Positions 9,094-18,096 of a DNA stretch of 64,000 nt are shown here, piece by piece; positions within the stretch are counted from its first letter, which is position 1, and every line of letters starts with the position of its first letter. Below the pieces are notes generated by a model. It made no database searches. It saw only the letters and a list, made by a program, of their open reading frames with translations, and was not told the origin of the DNA. The DNA is from RDXT01 sp033765305 (lineage in GTDB: Bacteria; Bacteroidota; Bacteroidia; J057), in NCBI GenBank assembly GCA_033765305.1, contig JANRID010000070.1, positions 1 through 64,000 on the forward strand. The letters are read 5' to 3'. A program made the position numbers and the translations under genes.

Positions 9094-11028
9094 ATGACCG
9101 AGAACAAGGATCGAAGAACCCCCAGGAACGGCAACAATATGTACTGGATTTATCTGGTCGTGCTTGCCTTTGTGTTTCTGGGCATCTCTGTATTGAACCG
9201 CCAGCCTGGTGCCAAATCCATAACCTTTCAGGAATTCGAGTCGCTCCGCAAGCGCGGCCACCTCGACCATGTGCTCGTGGTCAACGGGACTGAACTGCGG
9301 ATCTACCTCAATAAAGATGGCATCGACTCGCTGAAACAGTCCAAAGCACGGGTCGCCGAGATCGGACCGCAGTTCACCATGGTGCGATCGTCGGCTGAAA
9401 CCACCGAGAACTTCCTGATTCAGAACAACATCGCCCACGATGTCACCAAGGAGACGGACTGGACGGCGGTGATCAACTTCATGATTCCGATCATCATCGT
9501 GATCGCGCTCTGGTTCTTCTTCATGCGCCGCGTGGGCGCAGGGGGGCCCGGAGGCCAGATCTTCAACATCGGCAAGAGCCGCGCCAGCCTTTACGACAAG
9601 GAAAATAAGGTCAATGTGACCTTCGACGATGTCGCAGGCCTGGAGGAAGCGAAGGAAGAGGTGCAGGAGGTCGTCGAATTCCTCAAAAACCCTCAGAAGT
9701 TCACCCGCCTGGGCGGCCATATCCCCAAAGGCGTGCTGCTCGTAGGCCCGCCCGGCACGGGCAAAACCCTGCTGGCCAAGGCAGTAGCGGGCGAGGCCAA
9801 GGTGCCGTTCTTCTCCCTCAGCGGATCGGATTTCGTGGAAATGTTCGTCGGCGTAGGTGCCGCACGGGTGCGCGACCTCTTCAAACAGGCCAAGGAAAAA
9901 GCACCCTGCATCATCTTCATCGATGAAATCGACGCCGTAGGCCGCAGCCGGGGCCGCATGAATGTCACCGGCGCCAACGACGAGCGCGAAAACACCCTCA
10001 ACCAGCTCCTCGTGGAGATGGACGGCTTCGGCAGCGATACCGGCGTCATCATCATGGCCGCCACCAACCGCCCCGATGTGCTCGACCCCGCCCTGCTGCG
10101 TGCCGGCCGCTTCGACCGCCAGATCGGCGTGGACCGCCCCGACATCAAGGGCCGCGAAGCCATTTTCAAAGTCCACCTCAAAGGCCTCACCCTCGATGAG
10201 CAGGTGGATGTGAACAAACTCGCCTCCCAGACGCCCGGCTTCGTCGGTGCCGACATCATGAATGTCTGCAACGAGGCCGCCCTGATCGCTGCCCGGAAGA
10301 ACAAGAAAGCCGTCGGCATGGATGACTTCCAGGACGCGGTGGACCGGGTCATCGGCGGTCTGGAGAAAAAGACCAAGATCATTTCGCCCGAGGAGAAAAA
10401 GATCGTGGCCTACCACGAGGCAGGCCACGCCGTAACCGCCTGGTTTCTGGAGCACGCCTCGCCGCTGGTCAAGGTCTCCATCGTGCCGCGCGGCATCGCT
10501 GCGCTTGGCTACGCCCAGTACCTGCCCAAGGAGCAGTACCTCTATACCTACAACCAGCTGATGGACTTCATGTGCACCACCCTCGGCGGGCGCGCAGCCG
10601 AAGACATCATCTTCGGCGAGGTGTCTACCGGTGCGCAGAATGACCTGGAGCGGATCACGGAGAGTGCCTACGCGATTGTCACCCGCTTCGGGATGAACAC
10701 CGTAGTCGGCCAGGTGTCGTTCCGGATTGATGGCGAGTACAACTTCACGAAGCCCTATTCCGAGGATACGGCCCGCATCATCGATGAAGAAGTGAAGAAA
10801 ATCATCGACCAGGCCTATGACCGGACGAAAAAGCTGCTCGTCGAAAAGCGCGAAGCGCTGGAAGCGGTGGCGCAGGAGCTCCTGAAGAAAGAAGTGCTGT
10901 TCAAGGAGGACGTCGTGCGCCTCGCCGGCGAGCGCCCCTTCCCCGAGCATACCCATACCCCGCAGGTTGTAGACCCCCAGCCCGCCGGCGAATCGGCGGC
11001 GACGGTGGAGGATAATACATCCGTCTGA
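9094..11028 (+). CDS. ftsH: ATP-dependent zinc metalloprotease FtsH
   Basis: This 644-residue protein is a complete FtsH. It has TM1 at about 17-34, an extracytoplasmic domain, TM2 at about 127-144, Walker A GPPGTGKT (218-225), Walker B IIFIDEID (273-280), the second region of homology ATNRPDVLDPALLRAGRFDR, and zinc-binding HEAGH (441-445). It forms a membrane hexamer that degrades misfolded membrane proteins and selected regulators. I start at the ATG at 9094; a TTG two codons upstream is also possible. The C-terminal tail is short and polar. It stands alone and is followed by a strong hairpin terminator. Confidence 0.98.
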   Translation: MTENKDRRTPRNGNNMYWIYLVVLAFVFLGISVLNRQPGAKSITFQEFESLRKRGHLDHVLVVNGTELRIYLNKDGIDSLKQSKARVAEIGPQFTMVRSSAETTENFLIQNNIAHDVTKETDWTAVINFMIPIIIVIALWFFFMRRVGAGGPGGQIFNIGKSRASLYDKENKVNVTFDDVAGLEEAKEEVQEVVEFLKNPQKFTRLGGHIPKGVLLVGPPGTGKTLLAKAVAGEAKVPFFSLSGSDFVEMFVGVGAARVRDLFKQAKEKAPCIIFIDEIDAVGRSRGRMNVTGANDERENTLNQLLVEMDGFGSDTGVIIMAATNRPDVLDPALLRAGRFDRQIGVDRPDIKGREAIFKVHLKGLTLDEQVDVNKLASQTPGFVGADIMNVCNEAALIAARKNKKAVGMDDFQDAVDRVIGGLEKKTKIISPEEKKIVAYHEAGHAVTAWFLEHASPLVKVSIVPRGIAALGYAQYLPKEQYLYTYNQLMDFMCTTLGGRAAEDIIFGEVSTGAQNDLERITESAYAIVTRFGMNTVVGQVSFRIDGEYNFTKPYSEDTARIIDEEVKKIIDQAYDRTKKLLVEKREALEAVAQELLKKEVLFKEDVVRLAGERPFPEHTHTPQVVDPQPAGESAATVEDNTSV

Positions 11029-11050
11029 TCTGCACTGCGTCTCATCCTGC

Positions 11051-11082
11051 AAGCCCCGTTTCCATGCCCGGAGACGGGGCTT
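11051..11082 (+). terminator. Terminator hairpin after ftsH
   Basis: AAGCCCCGTTTCC pairs with GGAGACGGGGCTT (13 pairs, one G-T) around a 6-nt loop and is followed by TTTCCC. It lies 22 bases after the ftsH stop. Confidence 0.8.
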
Positions 11083-11104
11083 TCCCATGATGCAAAACAC
11101 AAAA

Positions 11105-11125
11105 CCCGCCTGAATATCAGGCGGG
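11105..11125 (-). terminator. Terminator hairpin for the minus-strand delta-60 gene
   Basis: CCCGCCTGA and TCAGGCGGG form a 9-bp stem with a 3-nt loop. Read on the minus strand it is followed by TTTTGTGTTTT. It lies about 50 bases beyond the stop of the gene at 11178. Confidence 0.7.
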
Positions 11126-11177
11126 CCCGTGCCGGAAAGAAGTCCTCAAAAGTCCTGATTTACGGGTCAGAAATTCA

Positions 11178-12449
11178 TTACGGGTGCTGAGCCGACAGCG
11201 TGGGGGATGGAATCTGATAGGCAGGGGAGTATGCAGGGCTCAGCGTGCGGATCGAAGTCAGGGTCAGGGTGCCGGCCTGGAGGCCTGCGTAGCGGAAGGC
11301 GCCGCCGGGCAGCGGAATCCAGGCGTATCGCTGGTCGCAGGAGCGGCCCGGATCGGCGAGCGGCTGCCAGGCGCCCGGTTTGCCGGCTGCGTCGAGGCTG
11401 GAGATGACCGGTGCGCGGTCGCGGAGGCCGAGCAGCCATACGGTGCCGTCCGGAGCAATGTGGAGGTCGGTGGCGTACTCCAGGCCGCCGAGGTCGGTGC
11501 TGCCGAAGCCTGCGGGGCCGTGGCTGCGCACCGGCTGCCCTTCGCTGCTGAGGCGCAGCGTCAGCCAGTCGAATCCGGCAGGGCCTGCGCCGGCCTGGTG
11601 GTGGGCGAAAGCGTACACCGAGCCGTCGGGGCCTGCGGCAATGGCCTGCACCAGGCGGCTATGGCTTTGATAGTCAGGCTTATAGATACCGTTCCGCGCA
11701 AAAGCCGGGTCCAGGCGGCCATCCGGCAGCAGCCGGATCAGGGCCATGTCCTGAAAGGCGCCGCTCAGGTGCTGGGCCGCCAGCAGAATCCGGCCCTGGC
11801 TGTCGGCGGCGATATCGCGCACCTGGTCGTAGGCTCCGATGTTGATCTTCTGGAATCCGCGGACGCCGAAGTCCGGGTCGGGCTGGCCGCCGGGCGTCAG
11901 GCGCACGAGCAGCAGGTCGCGGTCGGCCCACTGGTGCCGCCAGGTGTGGGCAGCCAGGAGCACCTGGCCGTCCGGGAGCAGGAGCAGGCGGACCGCTTCC
12001 TCGTTGCCGGGGCTGGGCAGCACGGCCATGCCCCGCGTACCGAAGCCCGCATCGGGCGATCCGTCGGGCAGCAGGCTCATGACGGCCAGATCTGCCCCGG
12101 TCGAGGCCGGGATGTGGCCGGCCAGCAGAATCCGCCCGTCGGGGCGGACCGCCAGGGCATTCCAGGCCGCGCGGAACGGCACATTCAGGGTGCGGAACGG
12201 CTGGGACAGGTCGGAAGGGGCAGCCAGCAGCCGGTCGGGCAGCGTGTCGGCGGCAGGGGCCAGCAGCCAGAGCTGCTCAGGCGTGAGAAGCATTGCCCGC
12301 ACCTCGGAGGCCGGGGCTGGAATCCGGAGCTGTTCGGTCCGCAGTTCCGGCAGCGCAGGCGCTTTCCGGGCCGCAGGCTGGGCAGACAGCGATACATCGA
12401 TACAGAAGCCGATGAGCAAAGTCAGAAGGAATCGTCCGGCATCTTTCAT
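11178..12449 (-). CDS. Secreted delta-60-repeat beta-propeller protein
   Basis: The 423-residue product has an N-terminal signal peptide (1-23, ending SLSAQ). Repeats of about 55-60 residues have the form IRLLPDGRLDPAFARNG followed by AIAAGPDGSVYAFA, which is the delta-60 repeat seen in Bacteroidetes and myxobacterial surface proteins. No convincing T9SS sorting domain is visible at the C terminus (ends SPTLSAQHP), in contrast to the larger paralogue at 35948. It is GC-rich like its surroundings. Function is unknown; such propellers usually bind ligands or serve as surface scaffolds. Confidence 0.75.
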   Translation of the reverse strand: MKDAGRFLLTLLIGFCIDVSLSAQPAARKAPALPELRTEQLRIPAPASEVRAMLLTPEQLWLLAPAADTLPDRLLAAPSDLSQPFRTLNVPFRAAWNALAVRPDGRILLAGHIPASTGADLAVMSLLPDGSPDAGFGTRGMAVLPSPGNEEAVRLLLLPDGQVLLAAHTWRHQWADRDLLLVRLTPGGQPDPDFGVRGFQKINIGAYDQVRDIAADSQGRILLAAQHLSGAFQDMALIRLLPDGRLDPAFARNGIYKPDYQSHSRLVQAIAAGPDGSVYAFAHHQAGAGPAGFDWLTLRLSSEGQPVRSHGPAGFGSTDLGGLEYATDLHIAPDGTVWLLGLRDRAPVISSLDAAGKPGAWQPLADPGRSCDQRYAWIPLPGGAFRYAGLQAGTLTLTSIRTLSPAYSPAYQIPSPTLSAQHP

Positions 12450-12894
12450 ATCCTGGAGATCAGCAGATGCTGCATAACAGCGTGTTTACGAGCAGATTTA
12501 CGCATGAAAGTTATGCCGGGTAACCGTATCAAAATTAAAATAATACACTACATGTATTTTTTATTACATAAACAGACTGTGCGGCGGCCTGGCCGGGGCT
12601 GCGGGGGGCAGGCAGCGTCTCCGGGTATTGGCACAGTTCTTGAAGCAGGTACTGCATCCTGCAACCTTTACGCCGGTCTGGCGTATACAGAGAGCAGAAG
12701 CGGGAGACAGAAATTATCGTTCTTTAAAATAACCTGCTCCTGTGTTAAGAGAAATGAAAATTACACCGGATTTTGGTTCAAAATTTGCAATTTTCAACTC
12801 AATTGCAGATCTTTGAATCAGAAAGTCGAGGTAAGAATACGATCGCTTTCGGTTGGAACGTTATAGAAGCAAGTCCGATCTTTGGGACATGCAA

Positions 12895-12967
12895 TACAGA
12901 CTGGTGGGGCCTGCGCGAGCAGGGTCCGGCGCGGGAAACCGCAGAGGTTCGAATCCTTTCCCCAGCA
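12895..12967 (+). ncRNA. tRNA-like element 1 (incomplete cloverleaf)
   Basis: A T-arm is visible at 12943-12959: stem AGAGG/CCTTT around loop TTCGAAT, followed by a 7-nt acceptor-like strand CCCCAGC and an A. Upstream are two hairpins with GNRA loops, CCTGC-GCGA-GCAGG (12910-12923) and GCGG-GAAA-CCGC (12931-12942). I could not find a fully matching 5' acceptor strand or a convincing anticodon arm, so this may be a degenerate tRNA or a tRNA-derived small RNA. No CCA is encoded. The left boundary is a guess. Confidence 0.3.
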
Positions 12968-12969
12968 CT

Positions 12970-12992
12970 TGCGAGTAGTAGTAGTAGTAGTC
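12970..12992. repeat. (AGT)n tract after tRNA-like element 1
   Basis: GCGAGTAGTAGTAGTAGTAG directly follows the tRNA-like 3' end; a shorter version follows element 2 at 13371-13386. The shared trailer suggests the two modules arose by duplication. Confidence 0.8.
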
Positions 12993-13002
12993 CTTTTCGA
13001 TG

Positions 13003-13033
13003 TCCCCGGTGTACTCCACCGGGGATCTTTTTT
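13003..13033 (+). terminator. Rho-independent terminator after element 1
   Basis: TCCCCGGTG and CACCGGGGA form a 9-bp stem around TACTC, followed by TCTTTTTTT. This is a classic terminator and argues that the upstream element is transcribed on the plus strand. Confidence 0.85.
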
Positions 13034-13246
13034 TGCCCGCCCCGCAGCCGGAGGATATAGCGGATTGCAGATTCGTTATACAAGTGTTAAGTCCACCGGC
13101 CCGGCGGTAATAGTTTCATATTTTTTTAACTTTTTTCTACAAAATTTGCAAAACCCAATCCCGCAGATTATATTTGTCTTATCCTTTCAGGAGGATACGT
13201 TCTTCAGCATACCGGAAGCGCCCTTCGGGGCAGATTCCGCCAAACT

Positions 13247-13368
13247 GCAGGGTGATGAAATGGCAGCCATACCCTTTTGTCTCGGGGGCGAGGGTTTGGG
13301 ATAAAGCCCCCCTCCTCTGTGAGGGGGGCCTAACCACCTTGTGCAGGTTCGATTCCTGCCCCTGCAGC
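13247..13368 (+). ncRNA. tRNA-like element 2 with oversized central region
   Basis: A perfect 7-bp acceptor pairs TGCAGGG (13247-13253) with CCCTGCA (13361-13367). TG and a D-arm ATG/CAT with a GG-containing loop come next. A possible anticodon arm CCCTT/GGGGG has loop TTGTCTC, which would give anticodon GTC but has a pyrimidine at position 37. A perfect T-arm (GCAGG/CCTGC, loop TTCGATT) lies at the 3' end. About 50 nt separate the anticodon arm from the T-arm, including a strong CCCCCCTC/GAGGGGGG hairpin. That is much longer than a normal variable arm. No CCA is encoded. It is tRNA-like, but its identity is unclear. Confidence 0.42.
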
Positions 13369-13399
13369 ACGCGAGTAGTAGTAGTCCTTTTTTAACCGA

Positions 13400-13432
13400 T
13401 CCCCGGGAGCGCACGTTCCGGGGATTTTTTTG
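13400..13432 (+). terminator. Rho-independent terminator after element 2
   Basis: ATCCCCGGGA pairs with TTCCGGGGAT around a 7-nt loop and runs into TTTTTTT. Sequence and placement mirror the terminator of the first module. Confidence 0.85.
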
Positions 13433-13477
13433 TAGGTTGCTGAAAGACAATTCATTATTCATCTTTCAGTCAGTCCC

Positions 13478-14872
13478 ATGTCCTCCTGCCTGCGTTTTTC
13501 CGCCTGCCTGGCGGCAGCCTTGCTGCTGGGTGCCGCCTGCTCCCCCCGCCTGATCCAGCTCCAGGAAACCGTCCCGACCGTTGCGTACCGGGGCGTAGCC
13601 TTCGACCAGATTCAGGCCGAAGACCCCAGCCGCATCACCCTGCGGATGCATCTGAAATTTGCGTTCCGTAATCCCTTCGGCCGGCCGCTGCCCATCCCGG
13701 AGCACAGCTTCAGCCTCCAGCTCAACGGCGCCGAGGTGCCGGTGGCCCTGCCTCCGCATCCGGCGTTTACCGTGCCGGCCCGGGGCCAGCAGACGGAGAC
13801 ATACCCGGTAACCCTGAACCTCGACCCGCAGGGCCCGCTCAAAGCCCGGAACCTGCTGGGCCGCGACAACCAGCTTTCCTTCACCTTGCGCATCCGGCTG
13901 AATCTGAGCGAGTTCATGCAGGAGTTCGGCAGCGGCTACGGCCTGGTCCTGCCCGAAACGGAGCTGACGCAGGCGCTCGGCGCCCAGGAGCGCCTCCGCC
14001 AGTATCTGGGCAGCTATACCCTGGAGCTGACCCATGAGGACAGCATCCGGCTGCCTTTGCTGCCTGTGGTGCTGCCGGCAGCAGGGCCCGGCCGGGTGCG
14101 CTTCCTCGGGGAGATGGACACCTTCCGGCTGAGCGTATTTCAGGATGCGTTTACGCCCCTCATCGATCCCCTGCTGGACCTCCAATACCCCGCCAACCTG
14201 CGTGCCCCGTTTATCCAGCAGCTGCAGGAGCGCCAGTGCCCCTCCGGCTTCAACAAGACCCGGCCCTGTCTGGACCTGTTTTCCGACGCAGTCACCGGAT
14301 TCATCGACCTGAGCTGGCCGGGGGACAAAGGCGCCATGAAATCAGAGTGGAATACGCTGAAAAACACCCTCGTATCCCCGCCCGGCCAGGGCGCCGGCGT
14401 GCTGGACCATCTCACTTCCACCGTCATGCAAGGCTATGGCGATGAACTCTCGCTGCTCCGCAGCCAGTGGGAGGGCTTCAAACAGGCAGCGCCAATGGTG
14501 GTATTCCCGGGAGACGGGATCGAGGGCGTTCAGCTGGAGATCCCGCTGACGGTCCAAAACCCCAACCAGTTTCCCATCGAGCTGCCCTATCTGGCCTCGG
14601 GCCTCGAATGGCAGCAGGGCGGGCAGCTGTACCGGCCTGCTGCCATGCTCGTCGAGCCGCAGGGCGGCCAGACGCTGCTGGGGCCGGGGCAGTCCCGGAC
14701 CCTCGTGCTGCGCACAGAGCTGATCTGGAAGGATGCCGGCGGCCTCTCCGCACTGATCCAGGGCGGATCGCTGAGCCCGGCGCTGCGGGGCGAGACCCGC
14801 GTGGATCTGGGCTATGGCCCGCTGAAGCTGAAATTCAATCTGCAGGGCGTTCCCCTCCGTCTGGGCCAGTAA
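13478..14872 (+). CDS. Lipoprotein with WHy/LEA14-like domains
   Basis: The 464-residue lipoprotein has lipobox LLGAAC (C21). Two regions look like LEA14/WHy beta-sandwich domains: residues about 45-145 (LKFAFRNPFGRPLPI...LNGAEVPV) and about 350-460 (LTVQNPNQFPIELPYLASGLEW...). The WHy hallmark is an asparagine-proline pair after a strand, seen here as FRNPF and VQNPNQF. It should be anchored in the outer or inner membrane facing the periplasm. The family has been tied to stress tolerance, but no function can be assigned here. It starts 45 bases after the terminator of tRNA-like element 2. Confidence 0.7.
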   Translation: MSSCLRFSACLAAALLLGAACSPRLIQLQETVPTVAYRGVAFDQIQAEDPSRITLRMHLKFAFRNPFGRPLPIPEHSFSLQLNGAEVPVALPPHPAFTVPARGQQTETYPVTLNLDPQGPLKARNLLGRDNQLSFTLRIRLNLSEFMQEFGSGYGLVLPETELTQALGAQERLRQYLGSYTLELTHEDSIRLPLLPVVLPAAGPGRVRFLGEMDTFRLSVFQDAFTPLIDPLLDLQYPANLRAPFIQQLQERQCPSGFNKTRPCLDLFSDAVTGFIDLSWPGDKGAMKSEWNTLKNTLVSPPGQGAGVLDHLTSTVMQGYGDELSLLRSQWEGFKQAAPMVVFPGDGIEGVQLEIPLTVQNPNQFPIELPYLASGLEWQQGGQLYRPAAMLVEPQGGQTLLGPGQSRTLVLRTELIWKDAGGLSALIQGGSLSPALRGETRVDLGYGPLKLKFNLQGVPLRLGQ

Positions 14873-14932
14873 AACACCCGGGCCCCTGCGCCATGCTGCA
14901 CAGGGGCCCGGAATGGCATGCCGGCAGGCGCC

Positions 14933-17900
14933 TTACTCGCGGATCACGCGGAGCGCTGCCGTCTGCTCGCCGTCGCGGAGGCGGAGCAGGTACGCGCCTG
15001 CGGGCAGGCGGCTGGTTTCGAGGGTGTAGCGCAGGCTGCCGGCCTGATGCTCCAGCACCGCCACCTGGCGGCCCATCAGGTCGTAGAGCGCGCCTTCGAG
15101 CCTGCTGCCCGGAGCCGGGCTGTATTCCACAGTGAGCTGGCCTCGGAAGGGGTTGGGAAATACGAGCGCCTGCAGCTGCTGCGCAGCCGGGTCCTCGTTG
15201 CTCACGTTCAGGTTGCGCGTGCCGGTGGAGTACCACACGCCCCATTTGCCCAGATCGATCAGCAGCGAGGCATTGCCGGTGGAGTTGATCTTGTCGGCCT
15301 GCAGGTTGATCGACCCGATCACCTCGTTGCCGGCTGTGGATTTGACGTTGAAAATGATCTTGTTGTCCAGCTTGGAATAGCAGGGATAGCCGAGCAGCTG
15401 GTTGGCGGAGTTGTCGAAGATGGCACCTACGTCGCCCCGCTCGATGTTGGAGGCGAGGATGAAGTAGTCCACCCCGGAGGCGGTCTCCTCGATGTAGTCG
15501 AAGGCGATGACCGACGGGGAATTTTTGGAGAACACCGGGTTTCCGATGCTGACGCCTTCCGGCAGGTAGGAGAAGAGCGGCGTGATGGTGCCGTCGCCGA
15601 AGGTATTGGCGGAGCGGTTCCAGGCGCGCAGGAAGTTTACGTCCCAGTACTCGATGTCGGTGCCGGTGGAGTTGGTGATGCGGTTGAAGGCATCGTACAT
15701 CAGGTATTCGCCGGTGTAATCCCACTCGATGGCGTCGGCGTAGAGCACGCCGCCCGCATTGAGGCCGCCGGGGGCCGTGGTGGGGTTGTAGAGGCGGTAT
15801 TTGACGCCGGTGATGGGATTGGCGGCGAGGTTGAAGATATAGATCGAGGTGTCCACGCTGTTGGATACGGCTGCGAGGCGGTTGCCATCCTTGGAGATCG
15901 CCACGTTGTCCCATTCGGGCTGATTGCTCACCTGCACCTGGCCGGGGTTGGAGGGATTCATGAACAGGCCGTAGATGTGGTTGTTCGTCCCCACGAAGTA
16001 TCCCACCTGGCCGTTGTCCGTGACGCTCATCTTGTTGCGCGGCTGCGTATTGGAGAGCGCCTGGAAGTTGGTGCCGGTGGTGCTGGAGATATAATGGTAG
16101 GTCGAGGTGCCGGGGGTCAGGTCCATGCTCACGATAAAATCCTGGCCGGGATTGACCGGCAGCTGGAACTCGTAGTTGCCGCCGCTGCCGTCGAGGATGC
16201 CGACCTGATCGTAGGCGGATTTGCAGGCATTGACTTCGGCGGAATTGGCGCCGTGGAGGTCGGATGCAGCGCGCACCACTGCGAGACGGCAGTCGATGAA
16301 CTGGGAGGAGCGGGTCAGGTAGAGCGTCAGGGCGCGGTAGTAGATCTGCTCGGCCTTGTCCTTGCCGATGGCGGTGGCGACTTTGAAAAAGGCGAAATTG
16401 TTGATGCCGCTGTTGATATGCACGCCGCCGTTGTCCTGGGTGCCGGTGTACTTCTCGTTCATGTGGCGGGGCTGCCAGCCGTTGTCGTTCAGGCTGGAGC
16501 CGCCGTTGTGCGGGTCCTGCATGCTGCGCAGGGCACCGGAAGGAAAGGCGGCAAGCTTGACCACCTCTTCGCCCAGCAGCCAGTCGTCGCGGTCGATCAT
16601 GACGCCGAAAATATCCGCAAAGGACTCGTTGAGCGCGCCCGACTCGCCCTGGTATTCCAGGTTGGAGGTCGTTTCCACCACCCCGTGCGTCATTTCATGG
16701 CCTGCCACATCGAGCGACCGCGCCAGCGGCGTGAATGCGGTGCGGCCGTTGCCGTAGAACATCGCGCGGCCGTTCCAGAAGGCATTGTCCAGCCCGCCGC
16801 CGTCGTCGTCGGGCACGTTGATCATCGAGATCATGTCGCCGCCCTGGTTGTTGATGGAGTTGCGGTTGAAGGTGCTCTTGAAATAATCGTAGGACAGGCC
16901 GGCGTTGAAATGCGCCGAAACCGCCTTGTTATTCCAGGCATTGACGTTGTTGGAGGTAATATAGGTAATCGTCGGGTTCTGGAGGCTGCTGTTGTTCATA
17001 TCCAGCGTAGCGATGATGCCTTTGCCGAAGTCGGGCAGGGCATTCGACGGGCCGGTGTACATGTTCTTCGAAGCATCGATGAGGTAGTTGGTGCCGTTGG
17101 CATTGAAGAGGCGCAGCTGGCGGACGGTGCCGCCGAGATCGGTGCCGGAGCCGGTGACCGGGCCCAGGGCGCAGGTATGGTCGATATGCTGGAGCACCTC
17201 GCCGGTCTGGGCGTCCACGATATACTCATAGCGCCGCAGCAGGTTGGGATACAGGACGATATACCAGGCAAGACGGGGTTCCGGCTGGCCTTTGGGGAAA
17301 AACGCCACGAGGGTGCTGCGGGGCTCGGAGCTGCCGAGCAGGGCATCGACGGCGGGATCGGCGGGCTGCACATGGGTATGCTGCGCAGCATCCTGGAGCG
17401 CGAGCTGCACGGCCTGGGCGGCCTGGAGGGCGGGCTGCACGGAAGCCAGGACCGGCGATGGGCGCCAGCGCCCGTTGAGCAGGACCTCGCCGCCGGGGGC
17501 GAAGTGCACCACGATTTCGGCGCCGTACACCTCCACGCCCTGCGCATACTGGCGCAGGCGCACGTGCCGGTGCCCCAGCGCATCGGTCTCCGTGCGGACA
17601 GCCGCAAACTCCTCGGCAGGCTGGCGCACGCGCATGAGCGCGCGCACGTCGCCGAGGTATTCAAAGACTGCGGCATGGAGCTGCGCTTCCGTATCCACTG
17701 CACGGGCGGCGGCGGCCACGCCGGTGGAGCGGATCATCAGCGCCTCGCCCGTAGCCGGGTCCTGCTGCACCTCGTGCATGCCTGCGGGCTGCAGCTGCGG
17801 GCGGACGAGCGTCATCGGGCGGTAGGCTGGCTGCTGGAAGACCGGCGGCGCATCGAAGCGCATATCGGCCGGCACCGGATTGAGGGCCGGCATGCCGCTG

Positions 17901-18019
17901 CGGGCGGGGGCAGGAGCTGTTTTCTGCTTGGAAGGCAGCGCAGCGGCAGGCTGCTGGGCGGCCAGGAAAGAGCCGGAAAGGAGCAGGGCGCTCAGGGCCA
18001 GGGAGTAACGGAAAGACAT
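14933..18019 (-). CDS. Secreted M4 (thermolysin-like) metalloprotease with T9SS domain
   Basis: The 1028-residue preproprotein has a signal peptide (1-22). A propeptide region (about 100-280, FTP/PepSY-like) includes QYAQGVEVYGAEIVV. The M4 catalytic domain carries HEMTH (441-445), third zinc ligand E465 in NESFADIFG, and the downstream GGVHINSG. After the protease comes a roughly 300-residue WD40/TolB-like propeller region with NPSNPGQVQVSNQPEWDNVAISKDG. The C-terminal T9SS sorting domain runs from FPNPFRGQLTVEYSP to the end. It should be secreted and autoprocessed. I start at the ATG at 18019, where the signal peptide begins, and not at the upstream ATG at 18070. Confidence 0.92.
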   Translation of the reverse strand: MSFRYSLALSALLLSGSFLAAQQPAAALPSKQKTAPAPARSGMPALNPVPADMRFDAPPVFQQPAYRPMTLVRPQLQPAGMHEVQQDPATGEALMIRSTGVAAAARAVDTEAQLHAAVFEYLGDVRALMRVRQPAEEFAAVRTETDALGHRHVRLRQYAQGVEVYGAEIVVHFAPGGEVLLNGRWRPSPVLASVQPALQAAQAVQLALQDAAQHTHVQPADPAVDALLGSSEPRSTLVAFFPKGQPEPRLAWYIVLYPNLLRRYEYIVDAQTGEVLQHIDHTCALGPVTGSGTDLGGTVRQLRLFNANGTNYLIDASKNMYTGPSNALPDFGKGIIATLDMNNSSLQNPTITYITSNNVNAWNNKAVSAHFNAGLSYDYFKSTFNRNSINNQGGDMISMINVPDDDGGGLDNAFWNGRAMFYGNGRTAFTPLARSLDVAGHEMTHGVVETTSNLEYQGESGALNESFADIFGVMIDRDDWLLGEEVVKLAAFPSGALRSMQDPHNGGSSLNDNGWQPRHMNEKYTGTQDNGGVHINSGINNFAFFKVATAIGKDKAEQIYYRALTLYLTRSSQFIDCRLAVVRAASDLHGANSAEVNACKSAYDQVGILDGSGGNYEFQLPVNPGQDFIVSMDLTPGTSTYHYISSTTGTNFQALSNTQPRNKMSVTDNGQVGYFVGTNNHIYGLFMNPSNPGQVQVSNQPEWDNVAISKDGNRLAAVSNSVDTSIYIFNLAANPITGVKYRLYNPTTAPGGLNAGGVLYADAIEWDYTGEYLMYDAFNRITNSTGTDIEYWDVNFLRAWNRSANTFGDGTITPLFSYLPEGVSIGNPVFSKNSPSVIAFDYIEETASGVDYFILASNIERGDVGAIFDNSANQLLGYPCYSKLDNKIIFNVKSTAGNEVIGSINLQADKINSTGNASLLIDLGKWGVWYSTGTRNLNVSNEDPAAQQLQALVFPNPFRGQLTVEYSPAPGSRLEGALYDLMGRQVAVLEHQAGSLRYTLETSRLPAGAYLLRLRDGEQTAALRVIRE

Positions 18020-18096
18020 ACGTATACGGGTTGGGAATGAAACACCAGACAATGGCCTGTGCAGGGCCATACCACCATAACGAAGCTGCGCGCCGC

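Larger units (their letters stand above)
12450..13477. other. 1-kb non-coding interval with tRNA-like elements
   Basis: No convincing gene lies between the delta-60 gene and the lipoprotein gene at 13478. The left part (12480-12840) is AT-rich and featureless. The right part holds two tandem modules. Each has a tRNA-like 3' half, then GCGAGTAGTAGT repeats, then a GC hairpin with a T run. Open frames here read partly through the T-loop (for example ...ERIRTS...), a known sign of spurious translation of tRNA-like DNA. Confidence 0.65.

Noticed and set aside
8947..11100. A long minus-strand open frame opposite ftsH
   Set aside because: It is a by-product of the high-GC third-codon bias of ftsH; its translation is rich in His/Gly/Val without any domain.
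13247..13368. Ordinary tRNA-Leu or tRNA-Asp
   Set aside because: No Leu anticodon fits, the GTC candidate has a pyrimidine at position 37, and about 50 extra nucleotides separate the anticodon region from the T-arm.
12799..13462. Small minus-strand open frames such as ones containing ERIRTS and GQESNLH
   Set aside because: These are typical spurious translations across tRNA-like T-loop DNA, and they cross the terminators.
14918..18040. A long open frame on the plus strand opposite the M4 protease gene (about 1040 codons)
   Set aside because: It mirrors the GC-rich codon pattern of the protease. It has no recognisable domain and lies entirely opposite a gene with a complete catalytic motif, signal peptide and sorting domain.
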